From positions 1 through 64,000 of the forward strand of contig CBFFRP010000202.1 in the NCBI GenBank assembly GCA_965644295.1: a stretch of 64,000 nucleotides of DNA, in the 5' to 3' direction. The notes beneath the pieces are model-generated. The model was given only the letters and a program-made list of their open reading frames with translations, ran no database searches and was not told the origin of the DNA. The translations under genes and the position numbers were made by a program. The DNA is from Paraphysomonas bandaiensis. Its lineage: Eukaryota > Chrysophyceae. Numbering within the stretch: the first letter of the stretch is position 1; every line of letters begins with the position of its first letter. Positions 46,788 through 58,350 of this stretch are shown piece after piece.

Positions 46788-48485
46788 GAGTCAGTTAGGA
46801 GTAGACGACAGTGTTTTTATTTTTGAAACGTGAATACAGCAAATAACAAATAATCATAAGGCCATCATCATATTGCACTCTGTTAAAATTAATTTAGATA
46901 CAACATGCATCATGCTTATCCACGTATCTGTAAGGCAGAAAATACACCTCACGTCAAAGTACTTTACGGCAAGACCTTGTGGTCATTAATAAAGAATATT
47001 TGGTACAACAATTCATACTACATTACTTAGTTTTATGCACCGTGCTTGTTGCCTACATGTACACAAAAAATACGCACAGTGAAGATACGAAGATACCGAC
47101 TAGTAAGCCAAGCCTCGCATCCAGTCACTTAGTAACACTATATATTATACAATTATACTTACTTCCTCATTGCCCTACAAGCTAGCGAAGCAGATATCAT
47201 TGTCATTCATTATAATCGTGCAACATGTATTCTTGAGTACTTAAAAACGTTTACCATTCAGACTAATAATACTATCTATCACAATTCACAGTATATAACG
47301 CTGAAGTAAAGATATGCGAATAGTTCATTAATTTCTAAGTCGGATCAGCTTCTTAAAACGTTGTATAGATGATTCCCTATTTAAGGTTTAAGTGACTTCG
47401 ATCTCAGCTCTTTTCCTCTTCCTCAACATCCTCGCATTTTTTTTCTACGCTACAGAATTCAGAATTTGGTATTCTCGAATCTCGAACTCACAACTCAATG
47501 TTGAAAATCTTCTCTTGTATAATATATAATATATATATACTATATAGGAATCTACCTCTGAATACATTCCTCTAGTAGCGTGTCAATACTTACTTTCGAC
47601 TGCAAAAGTGGATAGATCGTGTTCTATATCAGATATCTGACGTCTGACGATAGCAGTTGAATTAGGATAAGTAGTATGTACTGAGACTACTCAACTACGT
47701 ATCATATATACTATATACTATAGTATATAGTATATTTTTCTAGGTAAAATATGCATATTTTTAATGATTATTTTAGAGTTTTTGGGTATATGGGTACGTT
47801 GCTATGGATATTGCTCAGGACACTATTCTCTAACTCTAGAATACATTGAGAAAATTGGGAACAAAGCTGCCACAAAGTACCTGTAGAGTTGCATGAACAT
47901 TGTTGTCTAATATTGTTTAGAGTTTCTTCGGAGTGTAGAGGATATACAGAGATACGAGATACTATATTATCTTAATAACACTCAATTCTATATATAGCAG
48001 TACATGTCATTAACGGGATGCCAGTAATGCCATTACCATTAACGATTACCAGGCCCTGATATATATTATATACTATTTTTGCCCAATACCGTCTCCTATA
48101 TCTTCCACTTGATATCTAAAGGCTGTAGAATATCCATTGAAATTGGGACAGCAATTGATAATTGCAATTGACTACTACAACCTGCTTCAATGAACGGTTG
48201 CGCCCTGTTTTAGAATTGTTATTCTTGGTGTTGCATTATGAACTAAGGATTAACATCGTTGTATGGAGTTGTGATTATTCACACCCATTCATATCAGGAT
48301 TAAAACATATTTCTAACACAGTCATAAGTCATATATACATATAAATCAACATGATAATGCTGCATATTATTAAGGTAGTATTAATGATTTCAAAACGTGA
48401 TACAGAGACAGTATTCTTATAAAGCACTCATCACGACATAACAATTGTTAACGCACAGTACATGTACAGATATAATAGCTGTATA
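46788..48485. other. Convergent spacer with repeats and AT palindromes
   Basis: Copy of the 37771 repeat at 47868-48057 (GCTGCCACAAAGTACCTGTA, then CATTAACGATTACCAGGC). A TATA palindrome lies at 47705-47735 and another at 47517-47545. No gene recognised. Confidence 0.5.
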
Positions 48486-49489
48486 TTAATCTTCCCCTGT
48501 GATATTAGAACTCAGAGGACAGGGATTGTGCACCAGAATGCGGGCCACTGTGTCACATGGGCGAATAATCTCCGACATCAAGCCTGACCGACGACGAGTC
48601 CTTCCGCCAAAAGAAGTGAAGATAGGGCCTGCTTCGTCTTCATCGCACTGCAGACAGGGATTCAGGCTACAGGCCGGGGGAGGGCCATTGTTATCTGCAG
48701 TAATATAACCGAGACAGGTTCGCCCGCAGGCTTTGCCGTCGTAAATACCGTCGTAATTCCAAATTTTCGCGCACTCCTCAGTCAACCCTACAATGATAAT
48801 AATGGAACGTAAGGAATCTTATGCTCAAGTATAAATGTAGCAGTTGTACCAATGTCCATATAGCATTGTAATCCGGCTGCTTCGTCAAATAAACCTTTCG
48901 TTGCACATTTCTTCCCTGAAGTGGTGAAGTCCTCGGCTGAACACATGCAAATTACAATATAAGAACACAATATTCGTATACAATGCATCAAATCAACAAG
49001 TACATGCCAACTTACTTAAATAAATAGCAAGATCTTGTGCAGTACTACACAATCCACAACTTCCTTCATGAGTAATATGAGCTCCATCTTTTATAGCATC
49101 AGAACGAGATGAATATGTAATCATTGAATACATATCACATGAATCTGATGAATATTTAAATGCACATACAGCTGTATTTATATCAATCATTTGTTGTGGT
49201 GGTGTTGTTGTACATGATTGATTATAGTATGGATTACAATCTAATGTATATATGGATAGAGGTGACTGTGATTTATATTTATTGATAGTTAATAAAGAAA
49301 ATTCTTCTTGTGGTTTCCATGGAGGACATGGACCATATCCATTGAGTGGTGGAATACACCAACATGACCTGTAGAGGTATATATATGGTTAGGTTAATGT
49401 ATATGTATGTATATGGTATATACTGACCCGCATGTGGGATATGTTGAGGTTATTGAAGGGAGAAGAGAGAGAAATAGAAGGAGAATCAT
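48486..49489 (-). CDS. Secreted cysteine-rich protein of unknown function
   Basis: Exons 49489-49428, 49368-49016, 48936-48850 and 48787-48486 give 267 residues in frame. MILLLFLSLLPSITSTYPTC is a clear signal peptide. The mature protein has about 24 Cys, with CWCIPPLNGYGPCPPW near the start, GSCGLCSTAQDLAIYL in the middle, GLTEECAKIWNYDG, CGRTCLGYI and NPCLQCDEDEAGP near the end, then an Arg-rich patch (GGRTRRRSG). To my memory the SCGxCSTxxDLxxYL and CAxIWxYN pattern occurs in uncharacterised proteins of several algae and protists; I know no function. Disulphide-rich and extracellular or lumenal by inference. Divergent from the gene at 50455. Confidence 0.6.
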
Positions 49490-49921
49490 ATCTATGAGTG
49501 TAGTGTGTGAGGATTGTAGTAATATAAGTGATATGAGTGATAGTAAGAAGCAGGGACTCTGTTAAGGTATATGGCACAGTGGATTATATGGACTTTATGT
49601 ACCTGTAGGTATGGTAGGTAGGTACCTGGAGATATGTATATATGTATGTTTGTAGAATGTATTTGTATTGATGTAGGTCGTTGGTAGGTAGGTAGGTAGG
49701 TACACTCTGTATGTATGTATATCGGTACGTAGGTAAAATCGTGTATATGTAAACATATACATACCGAGTGTACCTACTACCTACCTAACTACGACCTACA
49801 CATACATTCTACGAACATACATATATACATATACACACCCACAGAACCTGTAAAGAAAAAATCACTACCCTCTACTTCAAGTTACCTTCAATCTACAAAC
49901 ATACAGCATACACATACGTAA

Positions 49922-50059
49922 GTATATTTTTGTTCCAATATGCCTCTAATATTGAGACAACAATTATCTGTATACTATCCGTAGTTGTATTGCAGTTATA
50001 TAGAAGAATTTTGCTTCAATTTATTTCCGAGAAACGAGATGCTGACTGCCGATACGTAC
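49922..50059 (+). repeat. Dispersed 125-base repeat, copy D
   Basis: Forward copy ending GATGCTGACTGCCGATACGT. It lies in the divergent spacer between ATGs at 49489 (minus) and 50455 (plus), which also holds a CATA array. Upstream, 49560-49850 is rich in GTAGGTAG and its complement CTACCTAC. Confidence 0.85.
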
Positions 50060-50118
50060 CTACCGACTTCATACTTCCACACACTACATCAGAATTCAAG
50101 TATAGAAAGAATACACAT

Positions 50119-50394
50119 ACATACATACATACATACATACATACATACATACATACATACATACATACATACATACCAGTACAGTATTTCCATACATTAC
50201 ATCCCTATAGAACTCTACATACATACATACACAGAAACTCGTATATACATACATACATACATACATACATTCATACATACATACATACATACATACATAC
50301 ATACATACATACATACATACATACATACATACATACATACATACATACATACATACATACATACATACATACATTCATACATACATACATACAT
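50119..50394. repeat. (CATA)n microsatellite, interrupted, in a divergent promoter spacer
   Basis: Two blocks, 50119-50176 and 50246-50394, with CATT variant units, ending 61 bases before the ATG of the next gene. Confidence 0.92.
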
Positions 50395-50454
50395 AGTCAT
50401 ATAAATCATACTTAATTCTATCATTAAACATTCCATTGATATAATCATTTCATC

Positions 50455-52239
50455 ATGGGAAAAACTACTAAACGACGACGTGAAGATATATCAGCAATAG
50501 AGGCTATAGAAGCCATTGAGGTCAATCGTTCAGATAATGGAGATATTCACGATTACGGTAAGTCTTAATCATGGAATATATGTATAGATTGTTCGTATAC
50601 GGGCTACTGCATCTACTTGTATATATAGACTGCTCGTATACTGGCTACTGCATCTACTTGTATATATATACTGCTCACATACTGGTTACCGCATCTACTT
50701 GTATATATAGACTACTCACATACTAGTTATTACATCTACTGGTATATATATATACTACTCGTATTCTGGTTACTGTACTAGTTATTCTATCTAGTTTGGT
50801 GCATGACACTGTGGCAATATATATACATATGTATAACGTAGTGGTGATATATATATATATCTATACGGTTCTCGTTCAATAGCATTATATGTTATATGTA
50901 TAGCATGCAAATAGCCATATACTTATAGCCCTATGCACAGATGCCATATCTCTCTTAATGGCCGAATCAATGAACCGGGAAGCCAAGAAGAAAACCCGTA
51001 AAGTAGAACGAAAATTTGCTCTTTCGATTCTTGAAGAAGCGAAAAATTCCGATTGGGAAGATCACGAATTGGCGAAATTGATTTTTCTTATTTCCGGGAA
51101 AATGGGACTTAGTAATAAAAAACTTCTTAAATTTTTGAGGAAGTCATCGGTATGTACAACGGACTTGTTGGCATGTTTGGGGGATGGTGGGGTGGTGTTT
51201 CCGGCGAAGACGGCTTTGTCATTATTGAAAGCGAAAGCAAAGGACTCGCGTCATATGTCCAGTTTGATTACTCAAGGCATTGATCATGGTACGAATTGGA
51301 TTAAGTTATTATTTAGTTTCTCACCTTGCTGTTCACAGGGATCTTCAATCCATGCAACTCCGATCTCATAGAGGCGGTAAGTAGTCTTTTAATATTATTT
51401 CTATCTCGTTGATTTTTTTGACGATTGCAGTTGCGTGATATGACTATATCTGAGGGATATGGTTCCAGCGATGTAAAAAGTTTGATGAGCGCCCTTTGCA
51501 GCCATGCAGACTCAATGCGAGAATGTGGACGGGTTCTGGCCGCATTCTGTGCAGATTTTTCCGCCGAGGTAGCCGCAGCTTACATCAGGGACGTCATGAG
51601 TCTACAGTTCGTGAATGAACTAGATGGTAAATTGGGGGATATGCTTGATGAGCTTCCCGATATTCGTTCAGCAGTTGAAGAGGCACTGGAAGGCGTACTG
51701 CAAGTGGACAAGCATGGTAGGGTTTTGCCCGCGGACTCGGACGCAGATTCCGACGGAAATCTCCGGTACTTTTTACTCTGCTCGCCGTTATGTGTGTTTT
51801 ACTTTCTTACAGGGACTTTATTGATGATGATGACGTCATACGTTATGCGACTGATAGCAGTGATGCTGATTGCAAGGGGAGGTCTTCCAGGACTTCTGGA
51901 TACGTGGTAGACGTTTACGAAAGTGTGAGCAGCTCTAGTTATGAGACCGATGATGACGACAATGATGAGGAGGAGAGTGAGGATGAAGTATTCGAGGAAG
52001 GCGGCGAAGTAGTTAGGATCTCCTCACGTATGTCATATGGTCGAGTTGTGGAAGAAGGTAGTTCCAGTGAAGAGGATGCAATGCCGGTATCTTCTGGAAT
52101 CGCAGCAGGTCGTGTGTCTGAAGCAAGTACCCAGAGCAGTGAAGATGAAGCTCAGTGGAGTGAGGACGAAGAGCCGCTAATGCAGCCTAGGAGGGGGGGA
52201 AGTAGAAGGCTATCATCAACACTTGAAGACTCCGATTAA
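50455..52239 (+). CDS. Acidic nuclear-type protein of unknown function
   Basis: Exons 50455-50557, 50941-51288, 51339-51376, 51431-51765 and 51813-52239 give 416 residues in frame. It begins MGKTTKRRREDISAIEAIEA, basic and NLS-like. The middle is helical (KLIFLISGKMGLSNKKLLKF; MSALCSHADSMRECGRVLAA; VEEALEGVLQVDKHGRVLPA). The last third is strongly acidic and Ser-rich (YETDDDDNDEEESEDEVFEE, SSEDEAQWSEDEEPLM), ending with RRGGSRRLSSTLEDSD. The FIDDDDV motif and acidic tail resemble histone-chaperone or nucleolar proteins, but I recognise no family. Intron 1 (383 bases) contains a minisatellite. Divergent from the Cys-rich gene. Confidence 0.6.
50575..50790. repeat. Minisatellite in intron 1 of the acidic-protein gene
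   Basis: About five copies of a unit of about 47-50 bases containing CTCGTATACTGGCTACTGCA and TCTACTTGTATATATA, diverging towards the right. Confidence 0.75.
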
Positions 52240-53478
52240 TCTGCTTCCCCAGGTTCATCTTATCTATATTATGCAGAAAGTATGCACAAGTGGCTTGCTT
52301 GTAAGTAAATTCAGTACCATTCACTGTCAGTGAATCAGCCATTAAACTTGTAGCACCTGATTTCTATTCCACGATTGTGAGAGTTGGTTTTGAATGGTAG
52401 CCAGTAGTACAGTTTGAATTCTTTTCGATATAAACCAAAATATTTTGTAATACGTATCTATCATATTTTGGATGCCCATGAGAATGTAATGTGTATATGA
52501 AAGTCTTATTTTTAGCAGTAGGCGTTAAGAACCGGCACCAGATGAGTAGTTAGATGAAGGCTAGTCAAGCTAGATCGACGCACCGGTATCTAACTAGCAG
52601 CATATATCACATATTCTCATATCTTACTATTTAGTAATTAACGCTAGAAAAGCTGCTTGTGCATCGCCGCAAGCACCAAGGTGCCACCACTTCCGTTTTT
52701 GTGTGCGAAATACAGAAGGATCAGTCAGGAAGACGCGCGCCACTTACTAGGACAGGGCTCCTCAGGACTTGTGGAGGAGGATTCTGTATCAGTGAGTTAA
52801 GTGCTCTTAACTTGAGATACATGGACGACGGGGTATGTTGGGATTCCTGCATATTTTTGAATGGTTCTAGTTGCAAGTTGGGCCTGGGACAGAGAAGTAG
52901 CTGACGGAGTCGGTGGCGTCTCTCTGCTGAGGCGGGGGTGGTGGAAGAGGAAGATGTCCGGAGGGGCGGGTTAGGTCTCCGCTCTACACGTAGTTAGCGT
53001 AGATTCCGTGGCTTCCGCTGAGTGTTGCTCGATTAGAGAATGTAATGTGGGGTATAAGAAGAGCGTTTATTTATTGACGAAATCGGCATAGCCTTTTTTC
53101 TACTGTAGATTATTACAATTTATGCAGTATATATACATACTATATAAATAAAAACTCAGGGGCGTTGTTGGATGCGCTTAGCATCACACACCACTTAAAG
53201 AGTTCCAGGATTGGTTCATGAAAACAAAGATTCGGGAAAATGCTAAATCTGCTCTCCTGGCGTGAACGTAGCCCGATATGAATGTATTTTGCACTTGCAC
53301 TTTCATAGCGTGATAATTTCGAAGTAAGAATAACTAGTATAGTTTACTTGATATATGTAGGTTTATTATTTATCGCAATTGCAGAGGAATACTACCCAAG
53401 TTCATTGGTGAACGGCGAAAACTTCCGCCAAACTAGCAGCCACCACATTCGTAATTGGCAGACACTTAACCTCCAACC
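52240..53478. other. Convergent spacer, partly GC-rich
   Basis: 52640-52990 is unusually GC-rich (for example GGCGGGGGTGGTGGAAGAGG) and its start, GCAAGCACCAAGGTGCCACC, resembles 9608-9634 (GCAAGCACCTTGGTGCAACC) at the edge of the GC-rich block inside the MULE. No coding signal found. Confidence 0.4.
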
Positions 53479-56400
53479 CTATGGATGCGCCATTTCAACT
53501 TGTCTTCCAGAGAAGACAGTGCCGCTATCTGCAGTAGGAATTTGAGAGTATCCACTCGCCCTCCTCCTGAAAAGAATCAATAATCCACACAAGTTGTTAG
53601 ATTTTTCGATGACACTAACCTCACAAAGAAGACGGTAGCAATAGCGAGTACCACAACAACCGCAATGATAACCAAGTACCAAATGTACGGCCAGTTGCCA
53701 GAATGCGATTCACCAAGTGTTATCGTTTTCCTGCCGTGGTGCGTCATCTCAAAATGAAATTGCCGTCCCTCACTGTTAGGTCCTGACACAAGTATGTTTG
53801 CATGCTTGTTGTGATTTCGGAAGAGTTGTTTGTCGTGCAGCACAATATCATATTCTCCATTCGGTAGACACAACCTAAATAATAACGATCTAACAATGAA
53901 AGATATGCAAAACAAAAGTAGCACTTACACATCAGCTTCTTCGTCACTTAGAACCAGTGTGCTTGCAGCCACAAGCGTTTTCGGCTTACCACTGCGCTTG
54001 CTTGTCCAGACTTCATAGTGTGCGTCACCGTACCTGAAAAAAGCATGGTTCATTGAAATACATATATACACTTATCTTTCTGTTCCAGTAGCAGAAATTC
54101 ACATGGGTAAAACAACAACACATACTGAATACATACCACGTGTATTCTGCATAGTCATCGTCGGTAACATTTGCTCTCATCACGACACGCAATGGAGAAA
54201 ATCCATTGTCACAACGGTTGCATTCTCCATCTCCAGATATATGGAGGGTTTGTGACCGCCAGTAGGAAGAAAGAGACATTTTGCATCCTGGTGACACAAC
54301 ACGTATGTATTTTGAGTTATCTGGAAGTACTTCACCCGACATTGCAGCTAAATTATTAATTCGTGCAATGTAATTTGTCTTGGGCTGCAGACAAGCAGAA
54401 AATCTGTCTACTCTGTTAGTGAGGGCATCCTTCTTGTCATGGTTGGAAGTAAAAGTCCTGATGAATACGGTCTCTCCAACTTGGCTGCCTTCCATCTTTG
54501 AAAGAGTGAAATACATATCCCGCCAAGAGAGGCCCGCTTTCCAATCTTCGAGCTGTAGTCGTATTAACGACCCACCTTGCATCATACAGGCTCTTGTGTT
54601 ATCATCATAGTTTAGGTCTTCCGCTGATATACGTGCTACTGCAGTGGCAGACTCATCCACATATCCCTTGGAAGTAATCACAATGCTATACAACTGCTCA
54701 CTGCCCATAGCAAGCTTCTTGGCTGTGACATGAACCGTGTACACACCTTTTTCTGGCCTGTGTATAACGACCCTCTCTAGAGGGTTAAATTCATCACCTC
54801 TACGATTGTTGCCGTAGAACACCTGGCCACTTGGCGATATCACCATCAAGTCAATATCATTGAGAAGCATTTTAGCTGCCCATCTGTCATGACATAGTAT
54901 TACACGCTTTACAGTAGCGGTTAACAATATAACTAGTATGCTATTCAGGGTGATAGTTACAGGTGTCCATATACTTGCAGAGTATGTATATCACATAAAG
55001 TAAACTTACACAACATTTGGGGGATCGTTCCATACAACCGAAACCCTGAGAGCCTGACTGGTATGAAGAACTGTAGCTTTGTATGTCCGGCGAGTAAGTG
55101 ACTCCAACGACTCATAGTCAGCAATGTACAAGTCATAATCAAAGTACCCCGGCAAAGGGAGTGCATTCTTTAACATAACTTGACCCCACCCTTGGAAGCG
55201 ATCTGGTGGTTCCGTCAGATTCGTAGTAGGAAGTGTGCTTCCCGCCTCCGCCAGAAGCTTATTCATATCCGTTGCACTGTGCACAAGAATGGCTTTCAAC
55301 AGCGTCCCTGATGCGTGCCTTTTACCGTCTTTACCTTTGGAGGCTACGTGAGGGCATGAGCGATACGTTGTGTTGCACAAACTACCCCAATAAGAGGTAT
55401 GCTCTAAATATTGCTTCACAATAATAGCCGAGGCCGCAACAATTGGGGTAGCCATTGAGGTACCACTCGATAGCTGTACGTTGCAGCTTTCTTTATCTCC
55501 CGTTCCAACTCCTGCACTCATCAAGTTGCTTCCTGGACCAATTACATCAGGCTTGATCATGCCTCTGAACTCCTGTCCAATTCCAGAAAAGGAGACAATT
55601 TCATTATGGTTTTCTGCTGATGCCCCAATAGTAAGGGCAGATTTGCTGACACCTGGAGACATTACACTGTCCATCCCAGCTGCACCATCATTGCCTATAG
55701 TAAAAACGATTTTCTTATAAATGGAATCGTAAGTTAACTATTTTCACTGGTACAAACCAATGAATACAATGAAATATAAAACGCGTTACTACAATTCATA
55801 TAATAAATTGATGCCCAATCCTAGGCACATCATTAGTACCTGCTGCAACAACTACCAAGAAATCCGGATGTTCGTACATGTACTCGTCAATATCCAATGC
55901 ATAACTGGTGTACGATGCAATACCTCGACATCCCCAACTATTCGAGTGCACTCTAGCACCGGCCGCATAGGCAGGAGGAAACCCAACCGAATATAATGAC
56001 GGCACATACATATGTCCCTTGGCCTGAACATCGAACATGGCGAGCTTCGCCTCAGTAATAAGACCGTTAAACTGCTCTGCACTGCGATAAGGAGGGCGGT
56101 GATGGTCCTTAGGGTTAATACATTTTCCCACAGATGCGCCACTGCACCATGTCCCTAAAAATTATCCGTGCAGCATTAGCACAGATCTATTTCGGGATAG
56201 AAGGGTAGATGCAATATGACACATAGCATAGTGTTCAGCTATTACGTTTGTTTCATACTAATTGGTGCATGTACGTGCAGTACACTAACCGTGGTCAAAA
56301 GTTTCGTCAGGAATACCATCCGCAAATGCCACATACTGTATTATCTTTCGGCGATGAGGTTCAGTGATAGGATTGGCGTAATTAGATCGGTGAGTACGAG

Positions 56401-57593
56401 TGGTGCGTTCGTGGGTGTCGTCAATAAAATAGCAGCTCAAATCATCTACGCCTAATTCGATTTAGTAGTTACATACAAAGCATATCAGATACGTCACAAG
56501 TTTTGATACCAGAATCAATCATTCCTAAGACATAGCCCTTTCCATCAAGACCAATGTCGGTATATGGCGTATTGGTATGATCCCCACTCTGAATCCAGGC
56601 ATTTTGATCTGTAGCATTGGCCAAAGTGGTGTCCACAGATTCCGTATTCATATGAAGTCCTTCATGCACGGACACATGGGAGACACCGTGCGTCATTACA
56701 GCCACAGATGCAAGGAAAAGCATGCAGTCCTTGTTACCGCCACGAGCGCGCTTTGGATTAGCAGGAACATTATCTGAACACATTCTTACTTATAGAAATG
56801 CAGCCATATTTACAAGATTACCATCAGAGTGAATACTATCCATGTTGGAGACACGTGAAGTCAGGTGAACATGTGAACGGGAGCCATGCTGAACCTCCAC
56901 CGTAGAAAAATCACAGTAGCTATTAGTAGATTGTAAAAAACGTCTCCGTTTTTCGTGCAATACAGAGGGAGGGGTCTGAGCAGATTTAACGCTGAGAGGA
57001 ACTTCACTTGTCCAATAAAATGACTCCCAGTGTGATGACTGTAAGTCCCGATCGCCATAGATCTGCTGCGCACGAAAAAGGATATCTTGCCCAACTTCCG
57101 TATGATTAAAAGGAATTCCTTTACCCTGTACACCAAGACCAAGAGCTATTTCCAAGACAAGAGTAGATGATTCATCATTGTCATTCATCAAAAGGGATTC
57201 AACTGTATCGTCCAATTTCAGGACACTTGAAACAAGAGTGAAAGTAAACTCATCATCCATTTCATGAAGTTTATCAATAACATCCGGTGTATCATATATT
57301 TCAAATATATAACAAACTTTTTGTTGTTCCCAACTTGAAAATATGGGATAATAATGTATGAAAAGGCTCGTATATGTATGTACGTGATCTGCATATGTAT
57401 AACTTGTACATCCAATTAGATGTAAATGACGTTTTTCTGGATTAGTTTGTTCATGTGTGATCGAAGCATCATAATGAGATGGACATAAAGTTGTTTGAAT
57501 GGTTGAAATGTGTGTGTTATGAGTGTTATATGACACTATGAGTGTTAGATATGAAGATATCCATAAGAGTGATATGAGAGTGATTGAAAGCAT
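53479..57593 (-). CDS. Subtilisin-like serine protease with C-terminal membrane anchor
   Basis: A multi-exon gene. Exon 1 is 57593 to about 56822: a signal peptide (MLSITLISLLWISSYLTLIV) and a prodomain of about 250 residues ending near RRRFLQS. Catalytic landmarks follow in order. Asp: GLDGKGYVLGMIDSGI (56590-56500). His: DETFDHG-TWCSGASVG, with an intron after DHG (near 56290-56150). The oxyanion Asn region: VHSNSWGCRG and FLVVVAAGTND. Ser: VQLSSGTSMATPIVAASAII (about 55480). After it come a beta-rich KP43/TMTSP-like C-terminal domain (WRDMYFTLSKMEGSQVGETV) and a transmembrane helix (WYLVIIAVVVVLAIATVFFV) with a short tail ending at 53479. It would act at the cell surface or in the secretory pathway. 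The usual HGTH around the active His is HGTW here. Divergent from the metallo-beta-lactamase gene. Confidence 0.8.
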
Positions 57594-57748
57594 TAGAAGA
57601 AATGAGAAAGTAAGAGAAGAGGGAGATGAGAAGAAGGGTTGAGAATTGTGACATAAGAGACAGTGAGAGATGAGGAGAGCAATGAATAGAGATGAAGTAC
57701 GTCACATGAGACACCACCAAGATACGAGAAAACATCTGGTTCGATACC

Positions 57749-58205
57749 CCATACATACATACATACATACATACATACATACATACATACATACATACAT
57801 ACATACATACATACATACATACATACATACATACATACATACATACATACATACATACATACATACATACATACATACATACATACATACATACATACAT
57901 ACATACATACATACATACATACATACATACATACATACATACATACATACATACATACATACATACATACATACATACATACATACATACATACATACAT
58001 ACATACATACATACATACATACATACATACATACATACATACATACATACATACATACATACATACATACATACATACATACATACATACATACATACAT
58101 ACATACATACATACATACATACATACATACATACATACATACATACATACATACATACACATACATACACATACATACATACATACACACATACATACGT
58201 ACATA
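57749..58205. repeat. (CATA)n microsatellite in a divergent promoter spacer
   Basis: More than 400 bases of perfect CATA, then decaying CATACACATA units to about 58205. Between the subtilase ATG at 57593 (minus) and the metallo-beta-lactamase-fold gene (plus). Confidence 0.95.
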
Positions 58206-58350
58206 CATATACTGCTATAGGTATCTATCATACAGCACATGTATGTATGTATGTCTTACAGTACACATACTCTACATACACATACATGCATACATACACA
58301 CTCTACTGTATATATACATACATAACTATCATTCTCATCATCAGATCTAA

